A stretch of 64,000 nt of DNA from Aciduricibacillus chroicocephali (GCF_030762805.1 NZ_CP129113.1:944001-1008000), one strand, 5' to 3'; shown: positions 8,785 through 17,401, counted from the first letter of the stretch. A program made the numbers and translations. Notes: generated by a model from the letters alone, not told the origin.

Positions 8785-10914
8785 TTGAGCACAACATCTG
8801 ACACCGACGTACAAGGATTGCAACATCAAAAAGAGAGTGAACAATCGATACAGAGTCTGCTTAAAGATTTGCAAGATATTAAATATGCACTGGATCAGTC
8901 TTCTATTGTTGCAATTACAGATCAGCGAGGCAGAATTAAGTATGTAAACGATCATTTCTGCAAGATATCTAAATACAAACGTGATGAACTTCTTGGAAAG
9001 GATCATAGCCTTGTCAATTCCGGTTATCACGAAAAAGGCTTCTTTAAAGAGATGTGGGCAACAATTGGAAAGGGTCATATATGGAGAGGGGAAATTAGAA
9101 ACAGGGCGAAAGATGGAACGCTTTATTGGGTGGATACAACGATAGTTCCTTACTTGAATGAGAAAGGAAAACCTTATCAGTATGTTGCAATTCGCAATGA
9201 TATAACCAAGCGTAAGGAAATGGAAGAGAAAATTCGGGAGAGTGAAGAGAAATACAGGCTCATTACTGAGAATTCCGGAGATCTGATTTCTGTCATCGAT
9301 AAAGAAGGAAATATTCGTTATTTGTCCCCTTCGCATGGTGAACTGCTCGGTACAAGAGTTGCCAATGATTTGACTGGGAATCTCCTTGATTGGATTCATG
9401 AAGAAGATCACAAGATGTTATGTGCAGAGCTAATCCTGCTCGCCGCAATGAAGAAAAAAACTTCTCACATTGAGATTCGAATTAAATCAAGCAGCAATAT
9501 TTATCATGTCATGGATACGAGAATTAACCCTGTAAAAACAGAGGAAGGAATAAGAGATTTTGTTCTTATTATGCGAGATGTGACAGAGCGTAAAAACTCA
9601 GAAAAGATGATCTATCACCTCGCATATCATGACACGCTTACAGACCTTCCAAATAGACGTATGTACATGAATACTTTAAGAAAAGAAGTCCATGAGGCAA
9701 ATGAGTCCCATACGAAATTTGCGGTCGTATTCATCGACCTTGATAATTTCAAGCATATTAACGACTCTTGGGGACATGAGAATGGAGATTATCTGCTGGC
9801 GGAAGTGGCTGCCAGAATGAAAAAATCAATTCGTGATTCGGACGTCGTAGCCCGATTCGGTGGAGATGAGTTCACAGTACTGTTACGTGATGTGCCAAGC
9901 CTGACTGTCTTGCATCAGATGGCGAAACGCATCCACAGTGATTTTCAGAAACCATTAGAGATTGATGGCCAGCGCTATACACCGTCCTGCAGCATGGGAA
10001 TCGCTCTATATCCCGAACATAGTATAGATGCAGATGATTTACTGAAAAAAGCTGATACAGCATTGTATACAGTTAAAGAACGCGGACGAAATGGATATGC
10101 AATATTTGATGAGAAGATGGAGCGCAAGTCACTTGAAATTATTCTGATGGAAAATGAAATGCAAAAAGCAATTGAGCATGATCAATTCCATATTGATTAT
10201 CAGCCTAAGATGGATTTGGCTTCAAATAAATTGATCGGTATGGAAGCGCTCGTTCGCTGGAAGCACCCGGAGCTCGGTCTTATTCCACCGAACAAGTTCA
10301 TACCGCTTGCCGAAGATTGTGGTCTGATTATGAAGCTCGGGGAATGGGTTCTTAGACACAGCTGCGAACAGAATAAGAAATGGCAGGACAAAGGCTACGA
10401 ACCGATAGTCGTTTCCGTAAACCTTTCACCATACCAGGTCATGCATCCAGCTATTGTTCAGAGGATAAAGGATGTCCTTGCCGATACAGGGATGAATCCT
10501 AAATGGCTCGAACTGGAAGTGACTGAGAGTATTTTTACCAATGTGGACCATGCTTCCGGCGTATTACAAGAGCTGAGAGACCTCGGCATTCAAATTTCCA
10601 TTGATGACTTTGGAACCGGATACAGCTCGTTCAGCTATATTAAAAATCTGCCGGTAGATACTTTGAAAATAGATGCTTCATTTATCCAAGACATCGATCA
10701 GAACAAAGAAAGCCAGGCAATCGTTCAAGCGGTTCTTGCTGTCGCCAAAACACTTGGAATCGGAGTTATTGCAGAGGGGATTGAAAGCAGTGACCAGCTT
10801 GGGGTTCTATTGGAAGATGGTTGTGCTCAGGGGCAAGGCTACTTCTTCAGTAAACCACTCCCTAGTGAAGACTTTGAAAGCTATTTGAAAGGTGCTGGAC
10901 CAGACTCGGATTAA
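8785..10914 (+). CDS. PAS-PAS-GGDEF-EAL cyclic-di-GMP synthase/phosphodiesterase
   Basis: A 709-residue signalling enzyme: two PAS/PAC sensor modules (about residues 30-150 and 155-275), a GGDEF domain and an EAL domain. The GGDEF motif is intact ([12 protein letters not shown]) and has an inhibitory-site RxxD (RDSD) five residues before it. The EAL domain keeps [20 protein letters not shown] and EGIES. Both making and breaking of cyclic-di-GMP are therefore possible. No membrane segment is seen. The TTG at 8785 was chosen because AGGGGGG precedes it by eight bases and because the longer frame starting at 8617 runs through a promoter. It resembles B. subtilis YkoW/DgcW-type proteins in layout. 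A PilZ protein, a possible receptor, lies at 31899-32570. Confidence 0.92.
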   Translation: MSTTSDTDVQGLQHQKESEQSIQSLLKDLQDIKYALDQSSIVAITDQRGRIKYVNDHFCKISKYKRDELLGKDHSLVNSGYHEKGFFKEMWATIGKGHIWRGEIRNRAKDGTLYWVDTTIVPYLNEKGKPYQYVAIRNDITKRKEMEEKIRESEEKYRLITENSGDLISVIDKEGNIRYLSPSHGELLGTRVANDLTGNLLDWIHEEDHKMLCAELILLAAMKKKTSHIEIRIKSSSNIYHVMDTRINPVKTEEGIRDFVLIMRDVTERKNSEKMIYHLAYHDTLTDLPNRRMYMNTLRKEVHEANESHTKFAVVFIDLDNFKHINDSWGHENGDYLLAEVAARMKKSIRDSDVVARFGGDEFTVLLRDVPSLTVLHQMAKRIHSDFQKPLEIDGQRYTPSCSMGIALYPEHSIDADDLLKKADTALYTVKERGRNGYAIFDEKMERKSLEIILMENEMQKAIEHDQFHIDYQPKMDLASNKLIGMEALVRWKHPELGLIPPNKFIPLAEDCGLIMKLGEWVLRHSCEQNKKWQDKGYEPIVVSVNLSPYQVMHPAIVQRIKDVLADTGMNPKWLELEVTESIFTNVDHASGVLQELRDLGIQISIDDFGTGYSSFSYIKNLPVDTLKIDASFIQDIDQNKESQAIVQAVLAVAKTLGIGVIAEGIESSDQLGVLLEDGCAQGQGYFFSKPLPSEDFESYLKGAGPDSD

Positions 10915-10931
10915 ATTAAGTAAGTAATAAG

Positions 10932-10985
10932 AGTACCGGATTTCCTATTTTGGTTAAGATTCTGGGGAAATTCGGTACTTAATTT
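10932..10985 (+). terminator. Terminator after the GGDEF-EAL gene
   Basis: A 14-bp stem with one G-U pair: AGTACCGGATTTCC (10932-10945) with GGAAATTCGGTACT (10966-10979), a 20-base loop, then TAATTT. The T-run is weak. Confidence 0.65.
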
Positions 10986-11022
10986 AAATATGAAATGAAT
11001 AGCTAAATATATTAAAGAATTG

Positions 11023-11051
11023 TTGACTTCATTTTAAATCTCATGTATATT
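11023..11051 (+). promoter_or_regulatory. Promoter of the tRNA-Val gene
   Basis: TTGACT (11023-11028) and TATATT (11046-11051) spaced by 17 bases, ending 25 bases before the first tRNA base. This is a good SigA match for a single-gene tRNA transcription unit. Confidence 0.65.
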
Positions 11052-11076
11052 ATTAACTGTAATACATATCCCATGC

Positions 11077-11149
11077 GATTCCTTAGCTCAGCTGGGAGAG
11101 CGCTACCTTGACAGGGTAGAGGTCGCTGGTTCGAGCCCAGTAGGAATCA
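11077..11149 (+). tRNA. tRNA-Val (anticodon GAC)
   Basis: A complete cloverleaf can be drawn: acceptor GATTCCT/AGGAATC, D-arm GCTC/GAGC with AGCTGGGA loop, anticodon arm CTACC-TTGACAG-GGTAG, variable AGGTC, and T-arm GCTGG-TTCGAGC-CCAGT. The anticodon is GAC, reading valine codons. The discriminator A is at 11149 and CCA is not encoded. The 3' half of this gene (from 11108) is duplicated at 13736, marking it as an integration site. Confidence 0.96.
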
Positions 11150-11164
11150 TCGAGTGAGAAGAGC
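11108..11164 (+). repeat. Left direct repeat (tRNA-Val 3' half), attL-like
   Basis: Bases from the anticodon loop to 15 bases past the tRNA end. It is identical to the copy at 13736-13792 except for one C-to-A change, in the T-arm. Confidence 0.85.
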
Positions 11165-11205
11165 TTGAAATCCTTTATTTGTAAGGGGTTTGAGCTCTTT
11201 TTCTG
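11159..11205 (+). terminator. Terminator of the tRNA-Val gene
   Basis: An imperfect 17-bp stem starting AAGAGCTTGAAATCC at 11159 and closing with the GGGGTTTGAGCTC segment, followed by TTTTTCTG. A diverged version of the same hairpin follows the repeat copy at 13736. Confidence 0.7.
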
Positions 11206-12066
11206 TTTCCATTTATAGTGTTTTATAATATTGTAAGCGGGGCGTGGCATGATTTGTTTAACGGATGCTATTCTCTAAATAAAATACTATCCAATCGGAG
11301 CCGAGCTAGTTGCTGCATACTCTAGTAGTTAAGCAATTATACGGCAAGAATATGAAACGAAAAGCCAATAATAATAAATCCTCAAAGTTACAAATCCATA
11401 ATAAAAGCTGTAAATTCTTTAGTTCAAGAGGATTCGGAACCCTAGAGTACCTAAATAGATACTTTGTTATACGGAACAAGATGCGAAATGCTATAATGTT
11501 TATTATATTCACAGTTATGTAATTTTTATCATTTATGGTAATTTTGTATAATTTACAATCACTGATTGGCGGTTTGGAATATATGCTTAAGTGCAAAGCT
11601 GGGAACCTCGATGATGCTGCTGTTTTATACCTGAGTTTCTTCAACTTATCATTAGCTTAAATAAGCATATGCAGTTTCGCCCACATACATAATGATAAGC
11701 ATCATTGACCTTAGCCAATCGAAACACTTCCGTACTTTTACTGCAAGAAGTCGTTCCCACTTCTCTAAGACTAGCAATTCAGTCTGAAAACAGCAGTAAA
11801 GACCTTGCCTAATGATTGCTACGTTGATTTTCTGCATTGGCTCAACTAACCTTATCTGTTATTTATCGTGATTTAAGGGCGTTCCCACGGTTATGCTTTT
11901 AAGTAATTTTTCATGTCGAACTACTGAAACGAAAGCGTTTTGACAGAGGTGGTAGCTCTGACTCAAAAGGGATTTATTCTTTTTAAAATAAACAAAACCT
12001 TTTAATAAGAAAAATGCAATATTAAATTTTCGTTAACGGAAAGAATCAAATGTAACGGAGGCAAAG
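11206..12066. other. AT-rich gene-poor stretch inside the island
   Basis: About 860 bases without a convincing gene. Open frames of 60-112 codons on the minus strand lack ribosome sites and family resemblance. The stretch holds a 22-base repeat (11672-11693), a small hairpin AAACG-AAAG-CGTTT near 11928, and the leader of the OLD gene. The minus-strand frame ending near 11652 finishes IMYVGETAYAYLS and could be the decayed tail of a lost gene; I cannot identify it. Confidence 0.5.
11672..11693. repeat. 22-base repeat, copy 1
   Basis: This segment, beginning CAGTTTCGCCCACATAC, recurs at 14115-14136 with one mismatch. One copy lies inside the OLD island, the other just after its right repeat. 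Confidence 0.7.
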
Positions 12067-13536
12067 ATGTATATAAAATCTATGAAGGCACAAAATTTCA
12101 GGTCTTTGAAGAATGTCAAAATTGAATTCAAACCAGGATTTAATCTAATCATTGGGAAAAATAACACGGGTAAATCAAATATTTTAAAGCTTCTACAACG
12201 CATCTTTGTAGATGACTGTAAATTTTCTCAAAGTGATTATTCGAAAATTAATAATACTAATCAAATGGCACCAGAATTTGTCATTGAAACATCCCAAGGT
12301 AATTACATGAAGAATAATGAAGCTTATTACGCTGGTTCAAAAGTAAGTTTTAATGATTTCTTAAATAAGTTGGGTGATTGGCATTTAATATTTATTGATA
12401 TTCAAAAAGAGTATAGTGATTTTATAAAACTCGTTTTTGAGGAGTACAATAATTTAGATAAGAACAGCAAAACTATACTTGATACTCAAATTAACATAGA
12501 CTTTAGTGAAGTTATGGGGATGGGTAATTCAATATATTTCAAAGAAGACTCGATTTACGTAATTGATGAGTATGCTGATACCTCGGAGTTGGAAAATAAA
12601 AGTACTGGTGTTCAAAGAGTGGCATTATTAATTTGTTTAATAAATTTATTTAAGATTAAGAAGAAAATAAGTCACTATATACTGTTAATTGACGAACCAG
12701 AAGGAAACTTACATGTTAAGTCACAAAAGAAAATGCTTGAATTACTAAAAAGCTTTAGTGAAGATCATCAAGTTATAATCTCTTCACATTCCACAATTTT
12801 TATGAAGGATTTAGATTTAGATGCTGTAAATTATATTGATAGAGATAAGAACACTGGATCCTATGTTGACAATAAGAATCTCGGCTTGGAAAACTTTAAA
12901 AAAATTAGAGATGTACTAGGTCTGGATTTGAGTGATACTTTGTTCCTGAATAAGAATATTGTTGCTGTAGAAGGGATGAGTGAAGTCATTCTACACTCCT
13001 ACATATATGATAGACTAAATAAAAACAAGTCTGACTTCACCTTTTATACTATTGAAGGCGCTGATAATGCGCTTCAGAATATCATAGCTTTAAAACAGGT
13101 ATTAAATAAGGACCTAATAATTATTCTTGATAACGATTCTAAGGGTATTAAGATAGCAGAAGATATTAGGAAAAATACCTTTGTTAACAAGTCTAGAATA
13201 TTTATGCAACCTAACGATACTATTAAAGGTGAATTGGAAGATCTTTTCCCTAAAGATTTTATTAAAATAGTTATAAGCAAATTTATAGAGCTTCAGCGTA
13301 GTGTAATTACAAAAAACTTGGGCGAAAACGCAGAGGAAAAATTAAATGGTTATATTGGAAAAATAGAAAGCTTCGACAAGTTTTCAGAAGTCGAAAGAAT
13401 AGGAGAGGGAGACAGTTCTTATATATTTAAAGGGCAGTCTTTTGTGAAATTTATTAAAAGGAATCTAGAAGAACTAAACGATGAAGACTTTCATTCTACT
13501 GTAAAGGAATTTGAGCTATTATACGATCAATTTTAA
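12067..13536 (+). CDS. OLD-family ATPase/Toprim nuclease
   Basis: A 489-residue protein with an SMC/ABC-type ATPase domain followed by a Toprim domain, the layout of OLD (overcoming lysogenization defect) nucleases. Walker A is GKNNTGKS at residues 30-37, a signature-like STGVQR follows, Walker B is LLIDEPEGNL with Asp209 and Glu210, and VIISSHS supplies the H-loop. Toprim residues are Glu302 (VAVEG) and Asp355/Asp357 (ILDNDSKG). Class 1 OLD proteins act alone; class 2 (GajA) work with a UvrD-like partner, and none is seen here. Known members nick or cut DNA and several defend against phage. It is shorter than typical full-length OLD proteins (about 550-600). Codon use is AT-rich and the gene sits alone in a tRNA-bounded island, which indicates transfer. 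An AACGGAGG ribosome site precedes the ATG. Confidence 0.88.
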   Translation: MYIKSMKAQNFRSLKNVKIEFKPGFNLIIGKNNTGKSNILKLLQRIFVDDCKFSQSDYSKINNTNQMAPEFVIETSQGNYMKNNEAYYAGSKVSFNDFLNKLGDWHLIFIDIQKEYSDFIKLVFEEYNNLDKNSKTILDTQINIDFSEVMGMGNSIYFKEDSIYVIDEYADTSELENKSTGVQRVALLICLINLFKIKKKISHYILLIDEPEGNLHVKSQKKMLELLKSFSEDHQVIISSHSTIFMKDLDLDAVNYIDRDKNTGSYVDNKNLGLENFKKIRDVLGLDLSDTLFLNKNIVAVEGMSEVILHSYIYDRLNKNKSDFTFYTIEGADNALQNIIALKQVLNKDLIIILDNDSKGIKIAEDIRKNTFVNKSRIFMQPNDTIKGELEDLFPKDFIKIVISKFIELQRSVITKNLGENAEEKLNGYIGKIESFDKFSEVERIGEGDSSYIFKGQSFVKFIKRNLEELNDEDFHSTVKEFELLYDQF

Positions 13537-13735
13537 AAAAGGTTGAAGTAATTTTTATTTAAACAAGCTCAAATAATACTGGCATCATCGTGGGCATTAA
13601 TATATGAAACGCTAAATAACAAACTAACATTTAAAATTACAACTCAACAATAAAAGCCACAAATCCCTTGTTGCAAAAGGACTTGCAGCTATTGTCGGTA
13701 ACAATAAAACACTAACGATAATTGACGTCACGCCT

Positions 13736-13792
13736 TTGACAGGGTAGAGGTCGCTGGTTCGAGCCAAGTAGGAATCATCGAGTGAGAAGAGC
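13736..13792 (+). repeat. Right direct repeat (tRNA-Val 3' fragment), attR-like
   Basis: Matches 11108-11164 at 56 of 57 positions but lacks the 5' half of the tRNA, so it cannot make a tRNA. A hairpin like the tRNA terminator follows, with a different base composition in the stem but the same pairing. Confidence 0.85.
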
Positions 13793-14165
13793 CTAAATTC
13801 CTTTAGTATTAAGGAGTTTGGGTTCTTTTTCTGTTTCCTAGCGTATTGATTTTTCTATTAAAATGTGATTGAGGTGTTTCGATTTCAATAACGGTATTGA
13901 TTTAATACACCCTTCTCTATATTTACAGCGCAATTGTTATTTGAATTGAAAATATATCTGTGAGTATCTCAATAAGACTTTTGAAAATAAGGGCATTGAC
14001 TTTGAAAGCCCCCTGTCACTAAAATTAAAATCCGTGACAGAGGGGGAGTGTAGTATTACATCTATATTTTACTCTAAAGTTGTGAACTTTGATCATATTG
14101 TATTTGACCTATATCAGTTTTGCCCACATACATAATTAGCGTTATTCGTAACTATTTACCGAAAA
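13793..14165. other. Intergenic region after the right repeat
   Basis: About 370 bases with no gene that I can support. It holds a terminator-like hairpin at about 13787-13832 (GAGCC...GGTTC with TTTTTCTG), a hairpin with GCCCCCTGTCAC/GTGACAGAGGGGG near 14009-14047, and the second copy of the 22-base repeat at 14115-14136. Confidence 0.5.
14115..14136. repeat. 22-base repeat, copy 2
   Basis: Begins CAGTTTTGCCCACATAC; 21 of 22 bases match copy 1 at 11672-11693. On the minus strand both copies could encode IMYVG followed by K or E and T. Confidence 0.7.
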
Positions 14166-14639
14166 TCACCAGAATCCTTTATGTGCTTCAATGACAAGCT
14201 CTTCAATTTCAGGAAATGGACCTAAAACCTCTATTTTCTTTTGTCCTCTTGCAAAAACTTCGCGGCATGGTAAATCAAAGGTTGGATTTTGCACATTATT
14301 ACCCGTCAATTCTAGTAATCGTTTTTCAGTAATACCGTATACTATTTTGCCAATATTACCCCAATAAGCTGAACCAGCACACATTGCACATGGCTCTGCA
14401 GTTGAGTATAGTGTGCATTTATTTAAAAATTGTTTATCGTATTTCTTAGAGGCCTGAATCATCGCTTGTGTTTCTGCATGCCCGGCACAGTTGGATTCTG
14501 TGATCTCTATATTTTCCTGTTCTATAATTACTTCGCCACTTGGTCCTGTAATAAGTGCACCAAATGGTGTATTACCATTTTTTCTTGCTTGTTTAGATAA
14601 CTCAACACAGCGCTCCAAAAGCTGTAAGTGATTATTCAT
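14166..14639 (-). CDS. CDA-superfamily nucleobase/nucleoside deaminase
   Basis: A 157-residue zinc deaminase of the cytidine deaminase superfamily. Zinc and catalytic motifs are clear: HAETQ (His ligand and catalytic Glu, near residue 53) and EPCAMCAG (two Cys ligands, near residue 82). Length matches GuaD-type guanine deaminases (about 156), but the sequence around the active site is not close to B. subtilis GuaD, so substrate could be guanine, a related purine, or cytosine. The neighbouring NCS2 permease and GntR regulator favour nucleobase salvage. AGGGAG precedes the ATG. A palindromic operator candidate lies 34 bases upstream of the start. Confidence 0.82.
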   Translation of the reverse strand: MNNHLQLLERCVELSKQARKNGNTPFGALITGPSGEVIIEQENIEITESNCAGHAETQAMIQASKKYDKQFLNKCTLYSTAEPCAMCAGSAYWGNIGKIVYGITEKRLLELTGNNVQNPTFDLPCREVFARGQKKIEVLGPFPEIEELVIEAHKGFW

Positions 14640-14672
14640 ACTATTACTCCCTTTCTCAAAAATATTAGTATT

Positions 14673-14683
14673 AGGTAATACCT
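14673..14683. promoter_or_regulatory. Palindromic operator candidate upstream of the deaminase
   Basis: AGGTAATACCT is an 11-bp palindrome about a central base. The same element, as AGGTATTACCT with matching flank (AAAGGTATTACCTnnTAC in the gene orientation), occurs before the permease at 16100-16110. GntR/HutC repressors bind such short palindromes; the regulator gene is adjacent. Confidence 0.6.
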
Positions 14684-14709
14684 TTATTTAAAGCCGAAAA
14701 ATTGAGATT

Positions 14710-16074
14710 TTATGAATCTGTACTCTGAACTATTTTGGAATTTGTGGGAAAGGACTTCGAGAATATTTCACGGTAATTGAATAGCAAATTAAGGAGAATT
14801 GCTATAAATGTACCTGTGAAAATTCCATTTCCCAATAGTGTCTCTATAATTTCAGGCATTTTACTGAATAATCCTGGTACTGCTTCAACTCCGAGACCTG
14901 AACCAATACTACAAGCTACAACTAGTAAATTATTAGTATTAGACAAATCAACTTCACCAATCATTTTTACACCTGTAGCTCCGATCATTCCAAACAATGC
15001 AAGCATCGCTCCTCCAAGTACAGGGGAAGGTACAATAGTGGCCAAAGCTGAAAACTTAGGGATAACGCCTAGTATAATTAGGAACAATGATGCTGAAATT
15101 ACGACGTAACGACTTCTCACTCCCGTAATCGTCATGATACCTGCATTTTCTGAGAAGGTTACATAAGGAAATCCATTAAAAACCGCCCCTAGTACTTGGG
15201 CAATTCCTTCAGCGCGAACCCCTTTAGAAATATCTTTCGTACTAATCTTTGTCTCACATAAATCTTCTACAAGTCTATACATACCTACAGATTCTACTAT
15301 GGCTACAGTTGCAAATATACTCATAGTTAAAGCGCCTGTTAACGTAAATTTAGGCATCCCAAAGTAGAAGGGGGTAATAACCCTGAACCAAGGGGAGTCA
15401 CCTACAGCTGTTAAATCAACCATTCCCATAAAGCCGCCAATAATCGTCCCAACGATAAGCCCTATCAGAATTGCTATGGCTTTAAAGAAACCTTTAAAGA
15501 ACTTATTAACAAGGAGAATGATCAATAATACAAAGGTGGCTAGTAAGTAGTTTTTCGGCTCTCCAAAAGAAGGGGACCCCTGGCCGCCAGCCATATCTTG
15601 TAATGCGATTGGAGTTAGTGATAAACCTACAATTGTAACAAGGCAACCGCTAACAAGTTTTGGAAAAAACTTTATAAGCTTTACTACGAAGAATGAAAGG
15701 AAGAATATAAAGGTACCTGAGATCAGGATAGCTCCATACATAGCAGGAAGCCCTTCGCTACCAGCAACCATAATCATGGCAGGCAGTGTAATTACAGCAG
15801 CACCCATTATAATTGGTAATCGAATCCCGATAAATTTTCCAAAACCAACAACTTGCAGTAAGGTTGCAATCCCGCAAGTAAATAGATCTGCTGATATTAG
15901 AAACGCAATATCAGCTGCTGACAGGTTAATTGCAGCACCAAGTATTAACGGTACTATTACCGCTCCGGAATACATTACAAGAACATGTTGGAAACCCAAT
16001 ATACCCAAGGTTTGTACTGGTAATTTTTCATTAATCACATCTTTCTTATTCAAATTATTCTTTCCCAAGCTCAT
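14710..16074 (-). CDS. NCS2-family nucleobase (xanthine/urate-type) permease
   Basis: A 454-residue polytopic membrane protein of the nucleobase:cation symporter-2 family. It starts with the usual amphipathic head followed by LGFQHVLVMYSGAVIVPLI, has about 12-14 hydrophobic segments, and holds the family helix region TFSENAGIMTITGVRSR near residue 320, the NCS2 signature position. Such proteins import xanthine, urate, uracil or guanine by cation symport. The ATG at 16074 or the GTG at 16077 could be the start; GAGGGG is immediately upstream. It is followed on the same strand by the deaminase, but a separate operator lies between them. Exact substrate is open. Confidence 0.88.
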   Translation of the reverse strand: MSLGKNNLNKKDVINEKLPVQTLGILGFQHVLVMYSGAVIVPLILGAAINLSAADIAFLISADLFTCGIATLLQVVGFGKFIGIRLPIIMGAAVITLPAMIMVAGSEGLPAMYGAILISGTFIFFLSFFVVKLIKFFPKLVSGCLVTIVGLSLTPIALQDMAGGQGSPSFGEPKNYLLATFVLLIILLVNKFFKGFFKAIAILIGLIVGTIIGGFMGMVDLTAVGDSPWFRVITPFYFGMPKFTLTGALTMSIFATVAIVESVGMYRLVEDLCETKISTKDISKGVRAEGIAQVLGAVFNGFPYVTFSENAGIMTITGVRSRYVVISASLFLIILGVIPKFSALATIVPSPVLGGAMLALFGMIGATGVKMIGEVDLSNTNNLLVVACSIGSGLGVEAVPGLFSKMPEIIETLLGNGIFTGTFIAILLNLLFNYREIFSKSFPTNSKIVQSTDS

Positions 16075-16099
16075 CACCCCTCGTTTTGATTTTGGTAAA

Positions 16100-16110
16100 A
16101 GGTATTACCT
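16100..16110. promoter_or_regulatory. Palindromic operator candidate upstream of the permease
   Basis: AGGTATTACCT, 25 bases upstream of the permease start; identical in sequence to the reverse complement of 14673-14683. A half-site AAGGTATGA follows at 16116-16124, and another, AAGGTATAA, near 16173-16181 on the way to the GntR gene. Confidence 0.6.
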
Positions 16111-16366
16111 GTTACAAGGTATGATTAGCAAGGGGATAAATGACACATAATTTAATGCCCACAAGAAACAAATAAGGTATAAACCAGATTTCAACCCCCG
16201 TATTATATGATTTTCTTTATATATAAGGAGTAAAGTAATTTAACAGGGTTCTATACCAATTAAAGCGAAATATTTATAGAGTAATATGATTAAACTAAAT
16301 ACAATTAATTGAATTAACAACTTGTTTCACAAGAGAACCTAATTTTGACAAAGGAGGTAGTTCTAA

Positions 16367-17110
16367 ATGAAAAAAATAAAACCAATTGACTTAGCTGTTG
16401 CCACTGAGAAAGCCATTATGGAGTATATTCATTCACTTGATCTTGGGAAATCAAATAAACTACCTAGGGAGGAAGAATTAGCTAAACGATTGGGGGTCAG
16501 CAGAATTACTGTTAGGAGTGCATTGGCACAATTGGCAGCAGAGGGGACAATCTTTAGGAAACAAGGCAAAGGTACATTTGTCAATACAGAGGCGATACAA
16601 ATCCAAGTCAACTTTAGTCCAATTGAAGATTTCCGTAAGGTGATTATTAAAAGTGGATACAAGGTGGAAACTGAAATAAGACAAATCACAGTCAGAGGTG
16701 CTACAAGTAATGAATCTTTGGAACTTGATATTCCCGTAAATTCCGAAATAATTATTATAGATAAAATTTTTTTCGCGGACAAACACGCAGCAATATATTG
16801 TATAGACCGCATTCCTACTGCTCTGTTTGTCGGAAAAATCAATAAAACTAATATGTCCCTTCCACAGGCAGAACTGGTAAAAAAACATATGAATCGTAAA
16901 ATAATTTGGGATAAGGTCGAGTTGCTTACAACAACTACTAGTGAGATTCCTGATCTGGAGAGATATTTCGAATCCAGACAAACAAATTCACTTCTTAAGT
17001 GTAATGTAGTGAATTTTGACGAAGATGATAAACCAATCATTTATTCAACAGAATATATCAATACTGATTTAATTAAATTTAATTTAATCAGAAAAAAAAG
17101 TGGTTACTGA
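16367..17110 (+). CDS. GntR-family (HutC/UTRA) transcriptional regulator
   Basis: A 247-residue regulator with an N-terminal winged helix (KLPREEELAKRLGVSRITVR, about residues 29-48, then GTIFRKQGKGTFV) and a C-terminal UTRA-type ligand domain of about 160 residues. HutC-subfamily members sense small metabolites and repress nearby uptake or salvage genes. It is divergent from the permease-deaminase pair, the usual layout for a local regulator, and palindromes that it could bind lie before both genes. AAAGGAGGT precedes the ATG. Probable ligand is a nucleobase or derivative, by context only. Confidence 0.85.
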   Translation: MKKIKPIDLAVATEKAIMEYIHSLDLGKSNKLPREEELAKRLGVSRITVRSALAQLAAEGTIFRKQGKGTFVNTEAIQIQVNFSPIEDFRKVIIKSGYKVETEIRQITVRGATSNESLELDIPVNSEIIIIDKIFFADKHAAIYCIDRIPTALFVGKINKTNMSLPQAELVKKHMNRKIIWDKVELLTTTTSEIPDLERYFESRQTNSLLKCNVVNFDEDDKPIIYSTEYINTDLIKFNLIRKKSGY

Positions 17111-17162
17111 AAATAAAAATATTATCTGTTTAAACAACATAAGAATTTTAGAAATGACTTTA

Positions 17163-17214
17163 CGCTACTTTACAAGTAACGGTCGCTGGGATGAACCCGG
17201 TAAGAATAATCACG
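17163..17214 (+). repeat. Possible third, decayed copy of the tRNA-Val 3' half
   Basis: CGCTAC followed by GGTCGCTGG and a segment resembling the tRNA 3' end; from 17181 about 24 of 31 bases agree with 11121-11151, followed, as in copies 1 and 2, by a hairpin terminator. No cloverleaf can be formed. It may be an old attachment scar. Confidence 0.42.
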
Positions 17215-17258
17215 AAATCCCCTTCAAACATTTTAGTTATGATGGGGTTTTTTATTTT
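17215..17258 (+). terminator. Terminator downstream of the GntR gene
   Basis: AAATCCCC (17215-17222) can pair with GGGGTTT (17244-17250) across a 21-base loop, followed by TTTTATTTT. Confidence 0.55.
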
Positions 17259-17401
17259 GTCTATATATCAAACAATAATATGTAATGGATTGCTTGTCGG
17301 CGAGTTAAAAAGTAGTTGATCAAAAATAATATACGATGATCTCTATTTTTCTATCCTTATAAATAATATCTTTCTGAATCGATGGCTTTATTCAAGCTTC
17401 C

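Larger units (their letters stand above)
11108..13792 (+). mobile_element. Probable integrative mini-island at tRNA-Val
   Basis: The segment is bounded by two direct repeats, 11108-11164 (the 3' half of tRNA-Val plus 15 bases) and 13736-13792, which match at 56 of 57 positions. The repeat start-to-start distance is 2,628 bp. An intact tRNA at one end and a 3' fragment at the other is the classic product of tyrosine-recombinase integration. Inside, the only convincing gene is the OLD-family nuclease, and the DNA is visibly more AT-rich than the flanks. No integrase is present, so the element is either a remnant, a satellite mobilised in trans, or a tRNA duplication with insertion. Confidence 0.65.

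Noticed and set aside
11306-11644. 112-codon minus-strand frame in the island
   Set aside because: No ribosome site and unusual composition; likely chance in AT-rich DNA.
11652-11837. 61-codon minus-strand frame ending YVGETAYAYLS
   Set aside because: Could be a gene remnant but has no ribosome site or recognisable family, so it is not called as a gene.
12067-13536. Gabija (GajAB) system
   Set aside because: No UvrD-like GajB gene is adjacent; only the OLD-type protein is present.
17100-17285. 61-codon plus-strand frame overlapping the end of the GntR gene
   Set aside because: It covers the decayed tRNA copy and terminator; no ribosome site.
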